DNA of 64,000 nucleotides from Actinoplanes cyaneus (GCF_016862095.1 NZ_BOMH01000006.1:1-64000); one strand, 5' to 3'; shown: positions 25,304 through 35,262, counted from the stretch's first letter. Translations and numbers: made by a program. Notes: generated from the sequence alone by a model not told the origin.

Positions 25304-26179
25304 ATGCGACTGGTGACATTCGACGAGGGACGGGTCGGCCGGATCGAGGGCGACGAGGTCGTCGAGCTGGCGGTCGGCTCGACCCGGGAGTTCTTCGAGC
25401 GCGGCGGCGGCGTCGACGAGACGGGCACGGTGCTGCCCCTGGCGAGCGTGCGGCTGCGGGCGCCGATCCAGCCGAAGAAGTTCTTCCACACCGCCGGCAA
25501 CTTCGCGGTGCACCACCAGGAGCTGCAGAAGGTGAACTGGTCGCACCCCGTGCACAAGGGGATCGTGTTCTTCCAGAACGTCGACGCGATCATCGGCCCG
25601 GAGGACGACATCGTCTACCCGGAGGGGCTCACCAAGGAGCTGGACTACGAGCTGGAGCTGGCCGTGATCATCGGGAAGTCCGGCCGCTGGTTCGGCCCGG
25701 AGGAGGCCGGCGACTACATCGCGGGGTACACGGTGTTCAACGACATCACCGCGCGCGACATCCAGCGGCGCGAGATGCAGTCCGGGGTCTTCTCGTTCTC
25801 CAAGGGCATCGACACGTTCTGCCCGATCGGCCCGTGGATCGTCACCGCCGACGAGATCGCCGACCCACACGACCTCGGCATGGAGCTGCGGGTCAACGGC
25901 CAGGTCCGGCAGTCCGGGAACACCTCGGACATGGTGCTCGGGCTGCGGGACCTGGTCGCGTTCCACTCGCCGCAGGGTTACTCGGCCGGTGACATCATCA
26001 CCACCGGCACGATCTCCGGGGTGGCCGCCGTGCAGCCGAATCCGTTCGACTTCTACCTCAAGCCGGGCGACGTGGTGGAGGCCGAGATCCAGGGGGTCGG
26101 GCTGCTGCGCAACACGGTGGTGCCGTGGAAGTCGGCCCACGACACCGAGCCGTACTCCAGCTCGATCTACACGGACTGA
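25304..26179 (+). CDS. Fumarylacetoacetate hydrolase-family protein 1
   Basis: A 291-residue FAH-superfamily enzyme. A short N-terminal domain precedes the catalytic core, which has metal ligands in DYELELAVIIGK and the FNDITARDIQRRE motif. GYSAGDIITTGTISGV and LKPGDVVEAEI are the usual C-terminal signatures. The family cleaves or isomerises/decarboxylates beta-diketo or oxo-enoic acids. It is followed 3 bp later by a second FAH-family gene and controlled from operator site 4. Confidence 0.92.
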   Translation: MRLVTFDEGRVGRIEGDEVVELAVGSTREFFERGGGVDETGTVLPLASVRLRAPIQPKKFFHTAGNFAVHHQELQKVNWSHPVHKGIVFFQNVDAIIGPEDDIVYPEGLTKELDYELELAVIIGKSGRWFGPEEAGDYIAGYTVFNDITARDIQRREMQSGVFSFSKGIDTFCPIGPWIVTADEIADPHDLGMELRVNGQVRQSGNTSDMVLGLRDLVAFHSPQGYSAGDIITTGTISGVAAVQPNPFDFYLKPGDVVEAEIQGVGLLRNTVVPWKSAHDTEPYSSSIYTD

Positions 26180-26182
26180 GCC

Positions 26183-27016
26183 GTGCGATTCGGGACCCTG
26201 TCCGGGCGGCTGGTCGTGATCGACGGCGACCGGGCGCTCGACGTCGAGAAGCACAGCGGCGGCCGGTTCTCCGCGGACGTGAACACGACCCTGGCCCGCT
26301 TCGCCGAGTTCTCCGCGTGGGCCGCCACCGCGGACTTCGCCGGGTCCGTGCCCTTCACCGAGCGGGAGCTGGGCGCGCCGTCGCCGCGGCCGCGGCAGGT
26401 CTTCGCGGTCGCGCTGAACTACCGGCCGCACGCCGCGGAGGCCGGCTTCCAGGCGCCGGAGGAGCCGCTGCTGTTCACCAAGTTCCCGTCCTGCATCACC
26501 GGGCCGATCACCGAGGTGACGCTGCCGCCCGGGAAACCGGACTGGGAGATCGAGGTCGTCGCCGTGATCGGGGCCGGCGGCCACCGGATCGAGCGGGCGC
26601 ACGCGTGGGACTCCGTGGCCGGGCTGACCGTGGGGCAGGACCTGTCCGAGCGGACGGTGCAGCTCCAGGGCAGGCCGGCGCAGTTCTCGCTCGGCAAGTC
26701 GTTCCCCGGGTTCGGGCCGACCGGGCCGGTGGCGGTCACCGCCGACGAGTTCGGCGACCGGGACGACCTCGGGTTCGCATGCTTCCTCGGTGACGAGCGC
26801 GTCCAGTCGGGGCGCACCAGCGAGATGATCTTCGGAATCGACGAGCTGGTCGCCAGGATCTCGGCGGTGTGCCCGCTGCTGCCCGGCGACCTGATCTTCA
26901 CGGGGACGCCGGCGGGCGTGGGGAATCGGCGGGAGCCGCCACGGTACCTGCAACCGGGCGAGGTGCTGGTCAGCCGGGTGGACGGGATCGGGGAGATCCG
27001 CCAGCGTTTCGTGTGA
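26183..27016 (+). CDS. Fumarylacetoacetate hydrolase-family protein 2
   Basis: A 277-residue FAH-family protein, only distantly related to its neighbour. It has NYRPHAAEAG, the metal-ligand stretch DWEIEVVAVIG, GQDLSERTVQ, then GDLIFTGTPAGVG near the end. The GTG start 3 bp after the previous stop implies coupled translation. Two different FAH enzymes in a row suggest two successive C-C cleavage, decarboxylation or isomerisation steps, or a heteromeric enzyme (inference). Confidence 0.92.
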   Translation: MRFGTLSGRLVVIDGDRALDVEKHSGGRFSADVNTTLARFAEFSAWAATADFAGSVPFTERELGAPSPRPRQVFAVALNYRPHAAEAGFQAPEEPLLFTKFPSCITGPITEVTLPPGKPDWEIEVVAVIGAGGHRIERAHAWDSVAGLTVGQDLSERTVQLQGRPAQFSLGKSFPGFGPTGPVAVTADEFGDRDDLGFACFLGDERVQSGRTSEMIFGIDELVARISAVCPLLPGDLIFTGTPAGVGNRREPPRYLQPGEVLVSRVDGIGEIRQRFV

Positions 27017-27044
27017 GCGGGCGGCCCACGGCGTACCGAGGCAA

Positions 27045-27083
27045 GCGAAACGGCCAGGACCACGCAGGTCCTGGCCGTTTCGC
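27045..27083. terminator. Bidirectional terminator
   Basis: A perfect 17-bp stem (27045-27061 with 27067-27083) and 5-nt loop between the convergent FAH and DivIVA-like genes. The stem is AAA/TTT near its base. Confidence 0.85.
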
Positions 27084-27092
27084 AGTGCCCGA

Positions 27093-27130
27093 GCTCAGTG
27101 CTCCTCGGACTGCTCAGTGCTCCTCGGGCT
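27093..27130. repeat. 19-bp tandem duplication at the 3' end of the DivIVA-like gene
   Basis: GCTCAGTGCTCCTCGG plus three bases occurs at 27093-27111 and again at 27112-27130 with one difference. The second copy holds the stop codon and last codons; the first is just past the stop. Confidence 0.88.
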
Positions 27131-27818
27131 GCTCGGTCTCCTCGGTGACCGAGTGGTGACCGCGGCGCGGGCCGGCCTCGATCTCCTCGGCGACCGGCTC
27201 CTCGTCGATCACCTCGGCGGTGACCTGCGGGGCGTCGGCCCAGAGGGCGCGCAGCTGCCCCTGCATGAACTGGGTCAGGCGGCCCCGGTACTCACGGTCG
27301 AAGTTCTCCAGGGCCTCGATCTGCTGCTGCAGCGCCTCGCGCTTGGCGCCCAGGCTGCCGACCACGTCGTCATAGCGCTGCTGGGCCTGCAGCTTGAGCT
27401 GCTCGGCGCCGTGCATCGCGTCGGCACCGATGGACTCGGCACGCTGGCGGGCGTCCGCGACGATCTTGTCGGCGGCGCGGCGGGCCTCCTCGGCGCGCGA
27501 CTGCGCCTCGCGGGCCATCTGCTCCGTCGCGGCCCGCGCCTCGGCGAGCACCCGGTCGGCCTCCTGGCGCACGTTGCTGGCGTGGGCCTGGGCGTCGCGG
27601 GCGATCTGCTCGGCGGCCGCGAGCGCGTCGGTGCGGATCTTGTCCGCGTGGTGCTGGGCGCTGGCGACGTGCTCCTCGGCGGTGCGCTGCGCGAGGGCGA
27701 GCACCTGAAGAGCCTGGTTCGGCAGGCCCGGGCTGGGCAGGCCGGGGGCGGGCATCCCGGAGTTGGGCGCGATCACCTTGTGCTCCGAGGTCTCACCGTC
27801 AGTCCCGTTCAGCAGCAC
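27114..27818 (-). CDS. DivIVA-like coiled-coil protein
   Basis: A 234-residue cytosolic protein that is almost all coiled coil (about residues 35-190), rich in Ala, Gln, Glu and Arg. A short Pro/Gly segment (PAPGLPSPGLPNQA) precedes it and an acidic tail follows. NQALQVLALAQRTAEEHVAS resembles the second part of DivIVA/SepIVA-type proteins, which in actinobacteria organise polar growth or septation. The characteristic DivIVA N-terminal domain is not obvious, so it is better called DivIVA-like. The start is GTG after AAGGA. Transcribed alone. Confidence 0.75.
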   Translation of the reverse strand: MLLNGTDGETSEHKVIAPNSGMPAPGLPSPGLPNQALQVLALAQRTAEEHVASAQHHADKIRTDALAAAEQIARDAQAHASNVRQEADRVLAEARAATEQMAREAQSRAEEARRAADKIVADARQRAESIGADAMHGAEQLKLQAQQRYDDVVGSLGAKREALQQQIEALENFDREYRGRLTQFMQGQLRALWADAPQVTAEVIDEEPVAEEIEAGPRRGHHSVTEETEQPEEH

Positions 27819-28034
27819 GTCGCCACGATCCTTATCTGAAATGTCAGTTCCTGGAGCGCCATGACCAGCGAGGGGTGTCAGTCATGATCGGCGGGATGCT
27901 ACCAAGCTGAACCGGCACTCAGCCAGGGTCGGCAAGCACCCTGTGGATGGGGTTTTGGCCGGTTGAATACGTTCATGGGGATAAGCACGATTAGTCTCGT
28001 AAGGATTCTGCTCCGACATCCCTCGAGGACCCCG

Positions 28035-28733
28035 ATGCGACGATGGCTCCCGCTGCTGGCCACGACGATCCTGCTGGCCGGTACGCCGATGGCGGCGCAC
28101 GCCTCGGCGGTCGTCCCGATCGCCTACTGGGCCATGGACGAGCCGTCCGGCGCCACCCGGATGTCCGACAGCAGCGGGAACCGACTTGACGGACAGATCG
28201 GCCGGGAGGTCGGGACCGGGACCGTCGTCCGGGGCGCGATCGGGTACCGGTTCGACCGGCTGGAGCCGGACACCCCGCCGGCCCGCCCGGGCCATCTGGT
28301 CGTCGTTCCGAACGATCCGGCGATGAATCCCGGCGTCCGGGACTTCGCGGTGACGCTGCGGCTGCGCACCACCGGCCACTTCGGCAACATCGTCCAGAAA
28401 GGCCAGTCCGCGACCGAGGGCGGCAACTTCAAGCTGCAGATCCCGAACGGGAAGGTGCAGTGCTCGTTCCGGGGCGACCGGGGGGTGCTGGAGGCCGACG
28501 CGCCCTATCCGATCAACGACGGCGAGTGGCACGTCGTGACCTGTGTGCGGGTCAGCACCGGCGTCGCGCTGGCGATCGACGGCGAGCGGGTGGCCGGGCG
28601 GGCCGGGTGGACGGGCGCCATCCGCAACAACTGGCCCCTGACGATCGGCGGGAAGCTGGACTGTGATCAGCGGACCGTGGGGTGCGACTACTACGCCGGC
28701 GATCTCGACTATGTCAGCCTGGAAACCGTATGA
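28035..28733 (+). CDS. Secreted LamG/concanavalin-like protein
   Basis: A 232-residue exported protein. The start is ATG 28035, preceded by GAGGA, giving a clean signal peptide (RRWLPLLATTILLAG, cleavage near AHASA). An ATG 72 bp upstream in frame is less likely. The mature part has the LamG jelly-roll pattern: YWAMDEPSG, DSSGNRLDG, VTLRLRTT, NIVQKG, WHVVTCVR and GALDY-like ending GDLDYVSL. Four Cys may form disulphides. Probably binds a glycan; no catalytic motif. Confidence 0.8.
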   Translation: MRRWLPLLATTILLAGTPMAAHASAVVPIAYWAMDEPSGATRMSDSSGNRLDGQIGREVGTGTVVRGAIGYRFDRLEPDTPPARPGHLVVVPNDPAMNPGVRDFAVTLRLRTTGHFGNIVQKGQSATEGGNFKLQIPNGKVQCSFRGDRGVLEADAPYPINDGEWHVVTCVRVSTGVALAIDGERVAGRAGWTGAIRNNWPLTIGGKLDCDQRTVGCDYYAGDLDYVSLETV

Positions 28734-28849
28734 AGTTCATCTTCCGTTAACCCAGAAATCATCCAACGTACATCAATTCTCGGACAGCATTTTGCCGGGC
28801 CGACCCCGTCTTTGAAGGTGGGACCACCACCTGACCACGGGGAGATGTT

Positions 28850-30007
28850 TTGGCGACCACCGGCAAACGACGACGAACCCCGCGCTGGGCGATCTGGACC
28901 ATGATCCTCGGCGTGTTGTTGCTGGTGGTGGGTGGCGGTGGCGTGATCAGCCTGCAGGCCACGGTGGCCGCGGCAACGTCCTCGATCGACAAGGTGTCGC
29001 TGATCGGCTCGGCCGCACCGACGAGCACGGCGAAGGCCGACGACGGCCTCACCGGGGCGAAGAACATCCTGCTCGTCGGCATCGATCAGCGGCCCGACCA
29101 GACCAACGGCGAGCCGCTGCGCTCCGACTCGATCATCCTGCTGCACATCAACAAGGACCACAGCAGCGGCTACATGATCTCGCTGCCGCGCGACAGCTAC
29201 GTCACCATCCCGGCCTACGACAACGGGAAGCAGAGCCGGAACTCCGGCAAGGCGAAGATCAACGCCGCGTTCGCGTACGGGACCTGGGGCCTCAAGGGTG
29301 ACGACGCGCTGAAGCACGGCTTCGAGCTGCTCACCCTGACCATCAAGGAGCTGACCGGGATCACCCCGGACGCCGGCGCGATCATCGACTTCCAGGGCTT
29401 CCGGGACGTGGTGAACGTGCTGGGCCGCGTCTGCATGTACGTGGACACCACCACCACCTCGATCCACCTCGGCAAGGACAAGAACGGCCAGACCGCCAAG
29501 CCGTACGTGATCAACAAGACCGGCACTGTCAACCGCTCGATCGCCGGGGTGAAGCCGAACGTCTACAAGAAGGGCGACCAGTGCTTCAACCCGAGCCAGG
29601 CCCTCGACTTCGTGCGCCAGCGTGACCTGCTGGAGGACAAGTCGCTGGACTACGGGCGGCAGCGGCACCAGCAGCAGTTCTTCAAGGCGATCATCAACCA
29701 GGCGATCAAGGACGGGCTCGACTCGCCGACCAAGCTGCCGAAGATCCTCGGCGCGTTCGGCAAGGCCATGACGGTGGACACCGGCGGCGTCGACCTGGCC
29801 GACTGGGCGCTGTCGATGCGCAGCCTCAAGCCGGAGAAGCTGATCACCATCAAGACGAACGAGGGCCGGCTGAACTCGGCCGACGTCCCCGGGGTCGGCA
29901 GTGTGGAGAAGCTGAGCGCCGACACGATGGCCCTGCTGAAGGCGATCAAGAAGGACCAGATCGACAGCTTCCTCCTGAGCCACCCGAAGTTCGTCTCGAC
30001 GAACTGA
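28850..30007 (+). CDS. LytR-CpsA-Psr (LCP) family cell-wall ligase
   Basis: A 385-residue membrane-anchored protein. One helix at about residues 13-36 is followed by an extracytoplasmic LCP domain with NILLVGIDQR, RSDSIILLHI, SLPRDSYVTIP and the basic stretch DYGRQRHQQQFFKAI. LCP proteins attach teichoic acid or arabinogalactan-type polymers to peptidoglycan. The start is TTG 28850 after GGGGAG. The ATG at 28845 is out of frame. Confidence 0.92.
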   Translation: MATTGKRRRTPRWAIWTMILGVLLLVVGGGGVISLQATVAAATSSIDKVSLIGSAAPTSTAKADDGLTGAKNILLVGIDQRPDQTNGEPLRSDSIILLHINKDHSSGYMISLPRDSYVTIPAYDNGKQSRNSGKAKINAAFAYGTWGLKGDDALKHGFELLTLTIKELTGITPDAGAIIDFQGFRDVVNVLGRVCMYVDTTTTSIHLGKDKNGQTAKPYVINKTGTVNRSIAGVKPNVYKKGDQCFNPSQALDFVRQRDLLEDKSLDYGRQRHQQQFFKAIINQAIKDGLDSPTKLPKILGAFGKAMTVDTGGVDLADWALSMRSLKPEKLITIKTNEGRLNSADVPGVGSVEKLSADTMALLKAIKKDQIDSFLLSHPKFVSTN

Positions 30008-30079
30008 CCCGGCGCACATCGCGGGGCCGGCACGGCGGGCGTGGGCTCACGGCGTACGCGCGAATGGGTGTGACGAAGC

Positions 30080-30109
30080 GAGGCCGGCCCGCGGGTGCGG
30101 GCCGGCCTC
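30080..30109. terminator. Bidirectional terminator between LCP and araA
   Basis: A perfect 13-bp GC stem (30080-30092 with 30097-30109) and GGGT loop, between convergent genes. No U tract. Confidence 0.75.
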
Positions 30110-30131
30110 GATCAGGGAATGCCCGGCGTTC

Positions 30132-31616
30132 CTAGCGGGCGAGGCCGCGGGCCAGGCGGTGGTAGGCCTGGTTCCAGCGGACCTCCTTGGCGAACTGCCT
30201 GGTGGTGGTGTTCTCGTCGATGAGCAGCAGCTCGGTGCCGAGCATGTCGGCCAGGTCGGCCAGTTCCTCGGCGCCGACCGCCGACGAGAGGACCGTGTGG
30301 TGCGGGCCGCCCGCGGTCAGCCAGCACTCGGCGGAGGTGGACAGGGACGGGGCCGGCTTCCAGACCGCCCGCGCGACCGGGAGTTTCGGCAGCGGGGCGG
30401 TCGGGGGCACGACCTCGATCTCGTTGGCGACCAGGCGGAAGCGCTCCCCCAGGTCGGCCAGGCCGAGCACGATCGCCCTGCCGGGGGCGGCGTCGAAGAC
30501 CAGGCGGACCGGGTCCTCGCGGCCGCCGATGCCGAGCGGGTGGATCTCCAGCTTGGGGGTGGACGCGGCGATCGACGGGCAGACCTCGAGCATGTGGGCG
30601 CCGAGGATGACCTCGTTGCCCGGGGTGAGGTCGTAGGTGTAGTCCTCCATGAAGGACGTCCCGCCGCCCGGCGCCATCGCCTTCAGCGTGTGGACCAGGA
30701 CCGACGTCTTCCAGTCGCCCTCGCCGCCGAAGCCGTAACCGTCGGCCATGAGTCGCTGCACGGCCAGGCCGGGCAGTTGACGCAGGCCGCCGAGGTCCTC
30801 GAAGTTCGACGTGAACGCCCGGAAGCCGCCCTCGGTCAGGAACTGCCGCAGTCCGATCTCGATCCGGGCGCCGTAACGCAGCGATTCCTTGCGGTCGTCC
30901 AGGAGCTCCGCCGCGATCTCGTAGACGTCCTGGTACTCGCCGACCAGCTTGTCGATCTCCGCGTCGGTCACCTGGTCCACCACGGCGACCAGGTCGTTCA
31001 CGCCGTACGTGTTGACCGAGACGCCGAAACGCAGCTGCGCCTCGACCTTGTCCCCCTCGGTCACCGCGACGTCGCGCATGTTGTCGCCGAAGCGGGCCAG
31101 CTTCAGCGACCGCATCGCCGAGTAACCGCGGGCCGCCCGCACCCAGGTCGCGATCCGCGCGACCACGGCCGGGTTGCTGACGTGCCCGGCCACGGTCTTG
31201 CGCGGCACCCCGAGCCGGGTCTCGATGAACCCGAACTCACGGTCGCCGTGCGCGGCCTGGTTGAGGTTCATGAAGTCCATGTCGATCTCGGACCAGGGCA
31301 GCGCCACGTTGTGCTGCGTGTGCAGGTGCAGCAGCGGGGCACGCAGCGCGTCCAGGCCGGCGATCCACATCTTGGCCGGCGAGAACGTGTGCATCCAGGT
31401 GATCACGCCGAGCACGCCGGGGGTCGACGACGCCCGGCGGCACACGTCCAGGATCTGTTCCGGGCTGGTCAGCACCGGCTGCCAGACCACGTCGGCGTCG
31501 AGCTGGGAGTCCAGGAGGGCGGCGATCTCCCGGGACTGGGAGGCGACCTGTTCCAGCGTCTCCGGGCCGTAGAGCCCCTGACTGCCGGTCAGGAACCAGA
31601 TTTCCCCGTTGCTCAT
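30132..31616 (-). CDS. araA: L-arabinose isomerase
   Basis: A 494-residue protein, close to the usual 500. It matches AraA throughout: [15 protein letters not shown] at the N-terminus, [44 protein letters not shown] and [12 protein letters not shown]. The last two carry the active-site Glu residues. It converts L-arabinose to L-ribulose in the cytosol. ATG 31616 follows GGAGG. It overlaps the stop of the upstream permease (ATGA) and is last in the importer operon. Confidence 0.97.
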   Translation of the reverse strand: MSNGEIWFLTGSQGLYGPETLEQVASQSREIAALLDSQLDADVVWQPVLTSPEQILDVCRRASSTPGVLGVITWMHTFSPAKMWIAGLDALRAPLLHLHTQHNVALPWSEIDMDFMNLNQAAHGDREFGFIETRLGVPRKTVAGHVSNPAVVARIATWVRAARGYSAMRSLKLARFGDNMRDVAVTEGDKVEAQLRFGVSVNTYGVNDLVAVVDQVTDAEIDKLVGEYQDVYEIAAELLDDRKESLRYGARIEIGLRQFLTEGGFRAFTSNFEDLGGLRQLPGLAVQRLMADGYGFGGEGDWKTSVLVHTLKAMAPGGGTSFMEDYTYDLTPGNEVILGAHMLEVCPSIAASTPKLEIHPLGIGGREDPVRLVFDAAPGRAIVLGLADLGERFRLVANEIEVVPPTAPLPKLPVARAVWKPAPSLSTSAECWLTAGGPHHTVLSSAVGAEELADLADMLGTELLLIDENTTTRQFAKEVRWNQAYHRLARGLAR

Positions 31617-32635
31617 CGTGCCCTCCGCGTGACCAGTCGCTGCAGAAGGATGAATCCGAACAGCAGGATCCCGACGACGATCCGGGTCCACGCCGAGTTC
31701 AGATCACCCTGGAAGTTGATGATCGTGCCGATCATGCCGTAGACCAGCACGCCGAGCAGACTTCCGAAGACGTAACCGGCGCCGCCGGTGAGCAGGACGC
31801 CACCGATGACGCAGGAGGCGATCGCGTCCAGCTCGGTGCCGCTGCCCTGCAGCGCGTGCCCCGAGGTGGAGTTGATCGTGTAGAGCACCCCGCCGAGCGC
31901 GGCGCAGAACCCGCTGACCGTGTAGACGGCGATCCGGGTCCGGGCCACCGGCAGGCCCATGAGCAGCGCGGAGTCGGCGCTGCCACCGATCGCGTAGACG
32001 TTGCGGCCGAACCGGGTCCAGGCCAGGACAGCGGCCGCGATCAGCACCGCCGACAGGGCCACCACCGCGGTCGGGGTCGTCCTGGTGTGCTCGCCGAGCG
32101 GGATGCGCATGTCGGAGAGCGTGGTCCAGAGCTTGTCCCGGATCGGGATCGACTCCTGGTTGATGAACAGCGCCAGGCCGCGGGCCAGGAACAGCCCGGC
32201 CAGGGTGGCGATGAACGGCTCCACCTTGAAGTAGTGGATCACCGCACCCATCCCGGCGCCGAGCAGCGCGCCGAGGAGCAGCACCAGCGGCAGCACCAGC
32301 AGCGGCGGCCAGCCGCCCTGCAGCAGGGTCGCGGTCAGCGTGGTGGTGAGTGAGATGACCGCGCCGACCGACAGGTCGATGCCGCCCGTGAGGATCACGA
32401 ACGTCATGCCGACCGTGACGACCAGCAGCACCGCGTTGTCCCGGAACAGGTTGACCACGACGCTGGGCTGGTCGAAGTTGCGGTAGTTGGCGATGCCGCT
32501 GACGTACATCACGATCAGCAGCGCCAGGGTGGCCAGGATCGGGATGTACTTGGTGTTCGGCCGGTAGACGCGGCGGCGCGGGTTGACGGCCGCCTTCTGG
32601 TTCGTCGACGGCGGCGTGGCATCGATGGTGGTCAT
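31613..32635 (-). CDS. ABC sugar permease (YjfF-like)
   Basis: A 340-residue permease of the RbsC/YjfF type with about nine to ten helices. It has [18 protein letters not shown] (the family motif) and [18 protein letters not shown]. It would be the second permease of a YtfQ-YtfR-YtfT-YjfF-type furanose importer. Both ends overlap neighbours by 4 bp, showing tight coupling. Confidence 0.92.
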   Translation of the reverse strand: MTTIDATPPSTNQKAAVNPRRRVYRPNTKYIPILATLALLIVMYVSGIANYRNFDQPSVVVNLFRDNAVLLVVTVGMTFVILTGGIDLSVGAVISLTTTLTATLLQGGWPPLLVLPLVLLLGALLGAGMGAVIHYFKVEPFIATLAGLFLARGLALFINQESIPIRDKLWTTLSDMRIPLGEHTRTTPTAVVALSAVLIAAAVLAWTRFGRNVYAIGGSADSALLMGLPVARTRIAVYTVSGFCAALGGVLYTINSTSGHALQGSGTELDAIASCVIGGVLLTGGAGYVFGSLLGVLVYGMIGTIINFQGDLNSAWTRIVVGILLFGFILLQRLVTRRAR

Positions 32636-33651
32636 GCGGGAACCTCGGCTCGCACGGCGGGGCGTGACTTGAAGCGCCCGAACACCTTCTCGCGGAAGGT
32701 CACGGACTGGGACAGGCAGAGCACCACGACGACGACCGCCTTGAAGAGCAGCGTCGCCTTGGACGGCACCCCGATACCGACCACGGTGACCTGCAGCGTC
32801 TGGATCAGGACGGCGCCGAGCACGGTGCCCAGGATCGAGAACCGGCCGCCGATCAGCGCGGTGCCGCCGATCACGACCGCCAGGATGGCGTCGAGCTCGA
32901 TCAGGTTGCCGGCGTAGATGCTGTCCGCGCTCTTGATGTTGGCGCTGTAGATCAAGCCGGCGAGACCGGCGAGGGCGCCGGAGACCACGTACACCATGAC
33001 CGTGATCCGTTTGGCCTGGATGCCGGCCAGCCGGCTGGCGCTCGGGCTCCCGCCGACCGACTCGAGCAGCAGGCCGAGTGCGGTCCGCCGGGTCAGCACG
33101 GCGATCAGTCCGATCGCGGCCAGGGCGATCAGGAACGCGACCGGCAGGGTGAGGAAGAAACCGGTGGCGATCGTGGCGTACGGGCTGGACTGCACGTTGA
33201 TGATCTGCCCGGCGGTGATCAGCTGGGCCAGGCCGCGCCCGGCCACCATCAGGATCAGCGTCGCGATGATCGGCTGGATGCCGACGATCGCGACCAGCGA
33301 GCCGTTCCACAGCCCGAGCGCCGCCGAGACGGCGATCGCGACCGCCATGATCAGCAGCACCGAGCCGACCGCGTTCTGGTTGCCCAGGTCCTTGATCAGC
33401 AGACAGGCCACCGCGCCGGAGATCGCCATCACCGAGCCGACCGACAGGTCGATGCCGCCGGTCGAGATCACCAGGGTCATCCCGAGCGAGACCAGGATCA
33501 GCGGCGCGCTGCCCCGGAGGATGTCGATCAGCGTGCCGAACAGGTGCCCGTCCTGCAGGGTGATGAACTGGTTGGACGTGAACACGTTGACGATCAGCAG
33601 CGCCAACAGGATGGCGGCCGGCCAGAAAAGCCGGTTCTTGAGGATGGTCAT
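32632..33651 (-). CDS. ABC sugar permease (YtfT-like)
   Basis: A 339-residue permease of the RbsC family with the [18 protein letters not shown] motif and VGGSPSASRLAGIQAKR. It pairs with the YjfF-like protein in the membrane. It overlaps the ATPase gene upstream by 4 bp. Confidence 0.92.
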   Translation of the reverse strand: MTILKNRLFWPAAILLALLIVNVFTSNQFITLQDGHLFGTLIDILRGSAPLILVSLGMTLVISTGGIDLSVGSVMAISGAVACLLIKDLGNQNAVGSVLLIMAVAIAVSAALGLWNGSLVAIVGIQPIIATLILMVAGRGLAQLITAGQIINVQSSPYATIATGFFLTLPVAFLIALAAIGLIAVLTRRTALGLLLESVGGSPSASRLAGIQAKRITVMVYVVSGALAGLAGLIYSANIKSADSIYAGNLIELDAILAVVIGGTALIGGRFSILGTVLGAVLIQTLQVTVVGIGVPSKATLLFKAVVVVVLCLSQSVTFREKVFGRFKSRPAVRAEVPA

Positions 33652-35195
33652 GAGGTTGCTCCGCTGGCGGTCTGGCCACTGGCGATGGTTTGCATGATGC
33701 GCTCGGCGTCGACCCCGGCGCCGTTGTCCAGCTCCTCGATGAGGCGACGGTCCCGCAGGACCGCGATCTTGTGGCTGAGCCGCAGGACCTCCTCCAGCTC
33801 GGCGCTGACGAACAGCACCGCCATGCCGCCGTCGGAGAGCTCGGCGACCAGCTTCTGGATCTCCGCCTTGGCGCCGACGTCGATGCCCCGGGTCGGCTCG
33901 TCGATGATGAGCAGCCGCGGCTCGGTGATGAGCCAGCGGGCGAGCAGGACCTTCTGCTGGTTGCCGCCGGACAGGTTGCGCACCGGGCGCTCCGGGTCGG
34001 CCGGCCGGATCTGCAGCGCCTTGATGTACTTCTCGACGATCTCGTCCTGCTTGCGGCGCGGGATCGGGCGGGTCCAGCCGCGGGCGGCCTGCAGTGCCAG
34101 GATGATGTTCTCCCGGACGCTGAGGTCGCCGATGATGCCCTCGGTGCGGCGGTTCTCCGAGGAGAAGGCGATCCCCCGCCTCATCGCCACCTGCGGGTCG
34201 CGCAGCGTGACCGGCTTGCCGTCGATGCTCAGCTCACCCGTGTCGGCCTTGTCCGCGCCGAAGAGCAGCCGGGCCAGCTCCGTACGGCCGGAGCCGAGCA
34301 GCCCGGCCAGGCCGACGACCTCGCCCCGGTGGATGGTCAGGTCGAACGGGGCGATCGCTCCCGTCCGGCCGACCCCCTTGGCCTGCAGGATCGGCTCGGC
34401 GGCGGCCGACTTCGTCCGGGACCGCAACGCCTTGTCCTCGAGCCCCTCCAGCGTGGCCAGCTCCTTGCCGATCATCTTCTCGACGAGCTGGACCTGAGGC
34501 AGCTCGGCGGTCCGGTACTCGCCGATCAGCTGGCCGTTGCGCAGCACGGTGAGCCGGTCGGAGATCTCGTAGATCTGGTCGAGGAAGTGCGACACGAACA
34601 GGATCGCCACCCCGTCGGCCTTGAGCCGGCGCATCACCCGGAACAGCTGCTCCACCTCGGAGGCGTCCAGGCTGGACGTCGGCTCGTCGAGGATCACCAC
34701 CCGGGCCGAGATGTCGACCGCGCGGGCGATCGCCACCATCTGCTGGATGGCGAGCGAGTACGTGCTCAGCGGCGCCGACACGTCGATGTTCAGGTCGAGC
34801 CGTTCCAGCAGCTCGGCGGCGCGCTTGCGGATGACGCCCCAGCGGATCTTGCCGAAGGTCCGCGGTTCCCGGCCGATGAAGATGTTCTCCGCGACCGTGA
34901 GGTTGGTGCAGAGGTTGACCTCCTGGTAGACGGTGCTGATCCCGGCCTTCTGCGCGGCGAGCGGGCCGGCGATGTGCACTTCGTCGCCACCGAGCAGAAT
35001 GTCACCACCGTCGATATCGTAGACGCCGGTGAGTACCTTGATCAGGGTGGACTTGCCGGCGCCGTTCTCGCCCATCAGGGCGTGCACCTCGCCGGGGAAC
35101 AGACGGAAGTCGACGCCGTCCAGGGCGACGACGCCGGGGAAGACCTTGCGGATGCCGGTCATCTCGAGGACCGGTTTTGTGGTGGGCTCGCCCAT
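33648..35195 (-). CDS. Sugar ABC transporter ATPase (YtfR/RbsA-like)
   Basis: A 515-residue double ATPase. The first nucleotide-binding domain has Walker A GENGAGKST and Walker B VVILDEPTSSLD, with YSLAIQQMVAIARA as a degenerate signature. The second has a degenerate Walker A (GLLGSGRTELARLL), intact signature LSGGNQQKVLLARW and Walker B LLIIDEPTRGID. ATG 35195 follows GGAG. It drives uptake with the two permeases. Confidence 0.94.
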   Translation of the reverse strand: MGEPTTKPVLEMTGIRKVFPGVVALDGVDFRLFPGEVHALMGENGAGKSTLIKVLTGVYDIDGGDILLGGDEVHIAGPLAAQKAGISTVYQEVNLCTNLTVAENIFIGREPRTFGKIRWGVIRKRAAELLERLDLNIDVSAPLSTYSLAIQQMVAIARAVDISARVVILDEPTSSLDASEVEQLFRVMRRLKADGVAILFVSHFLDQIYEISDRLTVLRNGQLIGEYRTAELPQVQLVEKMIGKELATLEGLEDKALRSRTKSAAAEPILQAKGVGRTGAIAPFDLTIHRGEVVGLAGLLGSGRTELARLLFGADKADTGELSIDGKPVTLRDPQVAMRRGIAFSSENRRTEGIIGDLSVRENIILALQAARGWTRPIPRRKQDEIVEKYIKALQIRPADPERPVRNLSGGNQQKVLLARWLITEPRLLIIDEPTRGIDVGAKAEIQKLVAELSDGGMAVLFVSAELEEVLRLSHKIAVLRDRRLIEELDNGAGVDAERIMQTIASGQTASGATS

Positions 35196-35262
35196 GATGA
35201 ACTCCGTTCCGCGGCCGTGCGGGCCACCCCGGCTTCCCGGAGTGGCCCGCACCTGCCTCAAC

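Noticed and set aside
18275..27016. L-fucose/L-rhamnose non-phosphorylated pathway
   Set aside because: SDR and FAH enzymes fit, but there is no sugar-acid dehydratase, and the amidohydrolase is not of the fuconolactonase type.
27114..27818. Calling the coiled-coil protein DivIVA/Wag31 itself
   Set aside because: The conserved N-terminal DivIVA domain is not evident and the usual cell-division neighbours (sepF, ylmG) are absent.
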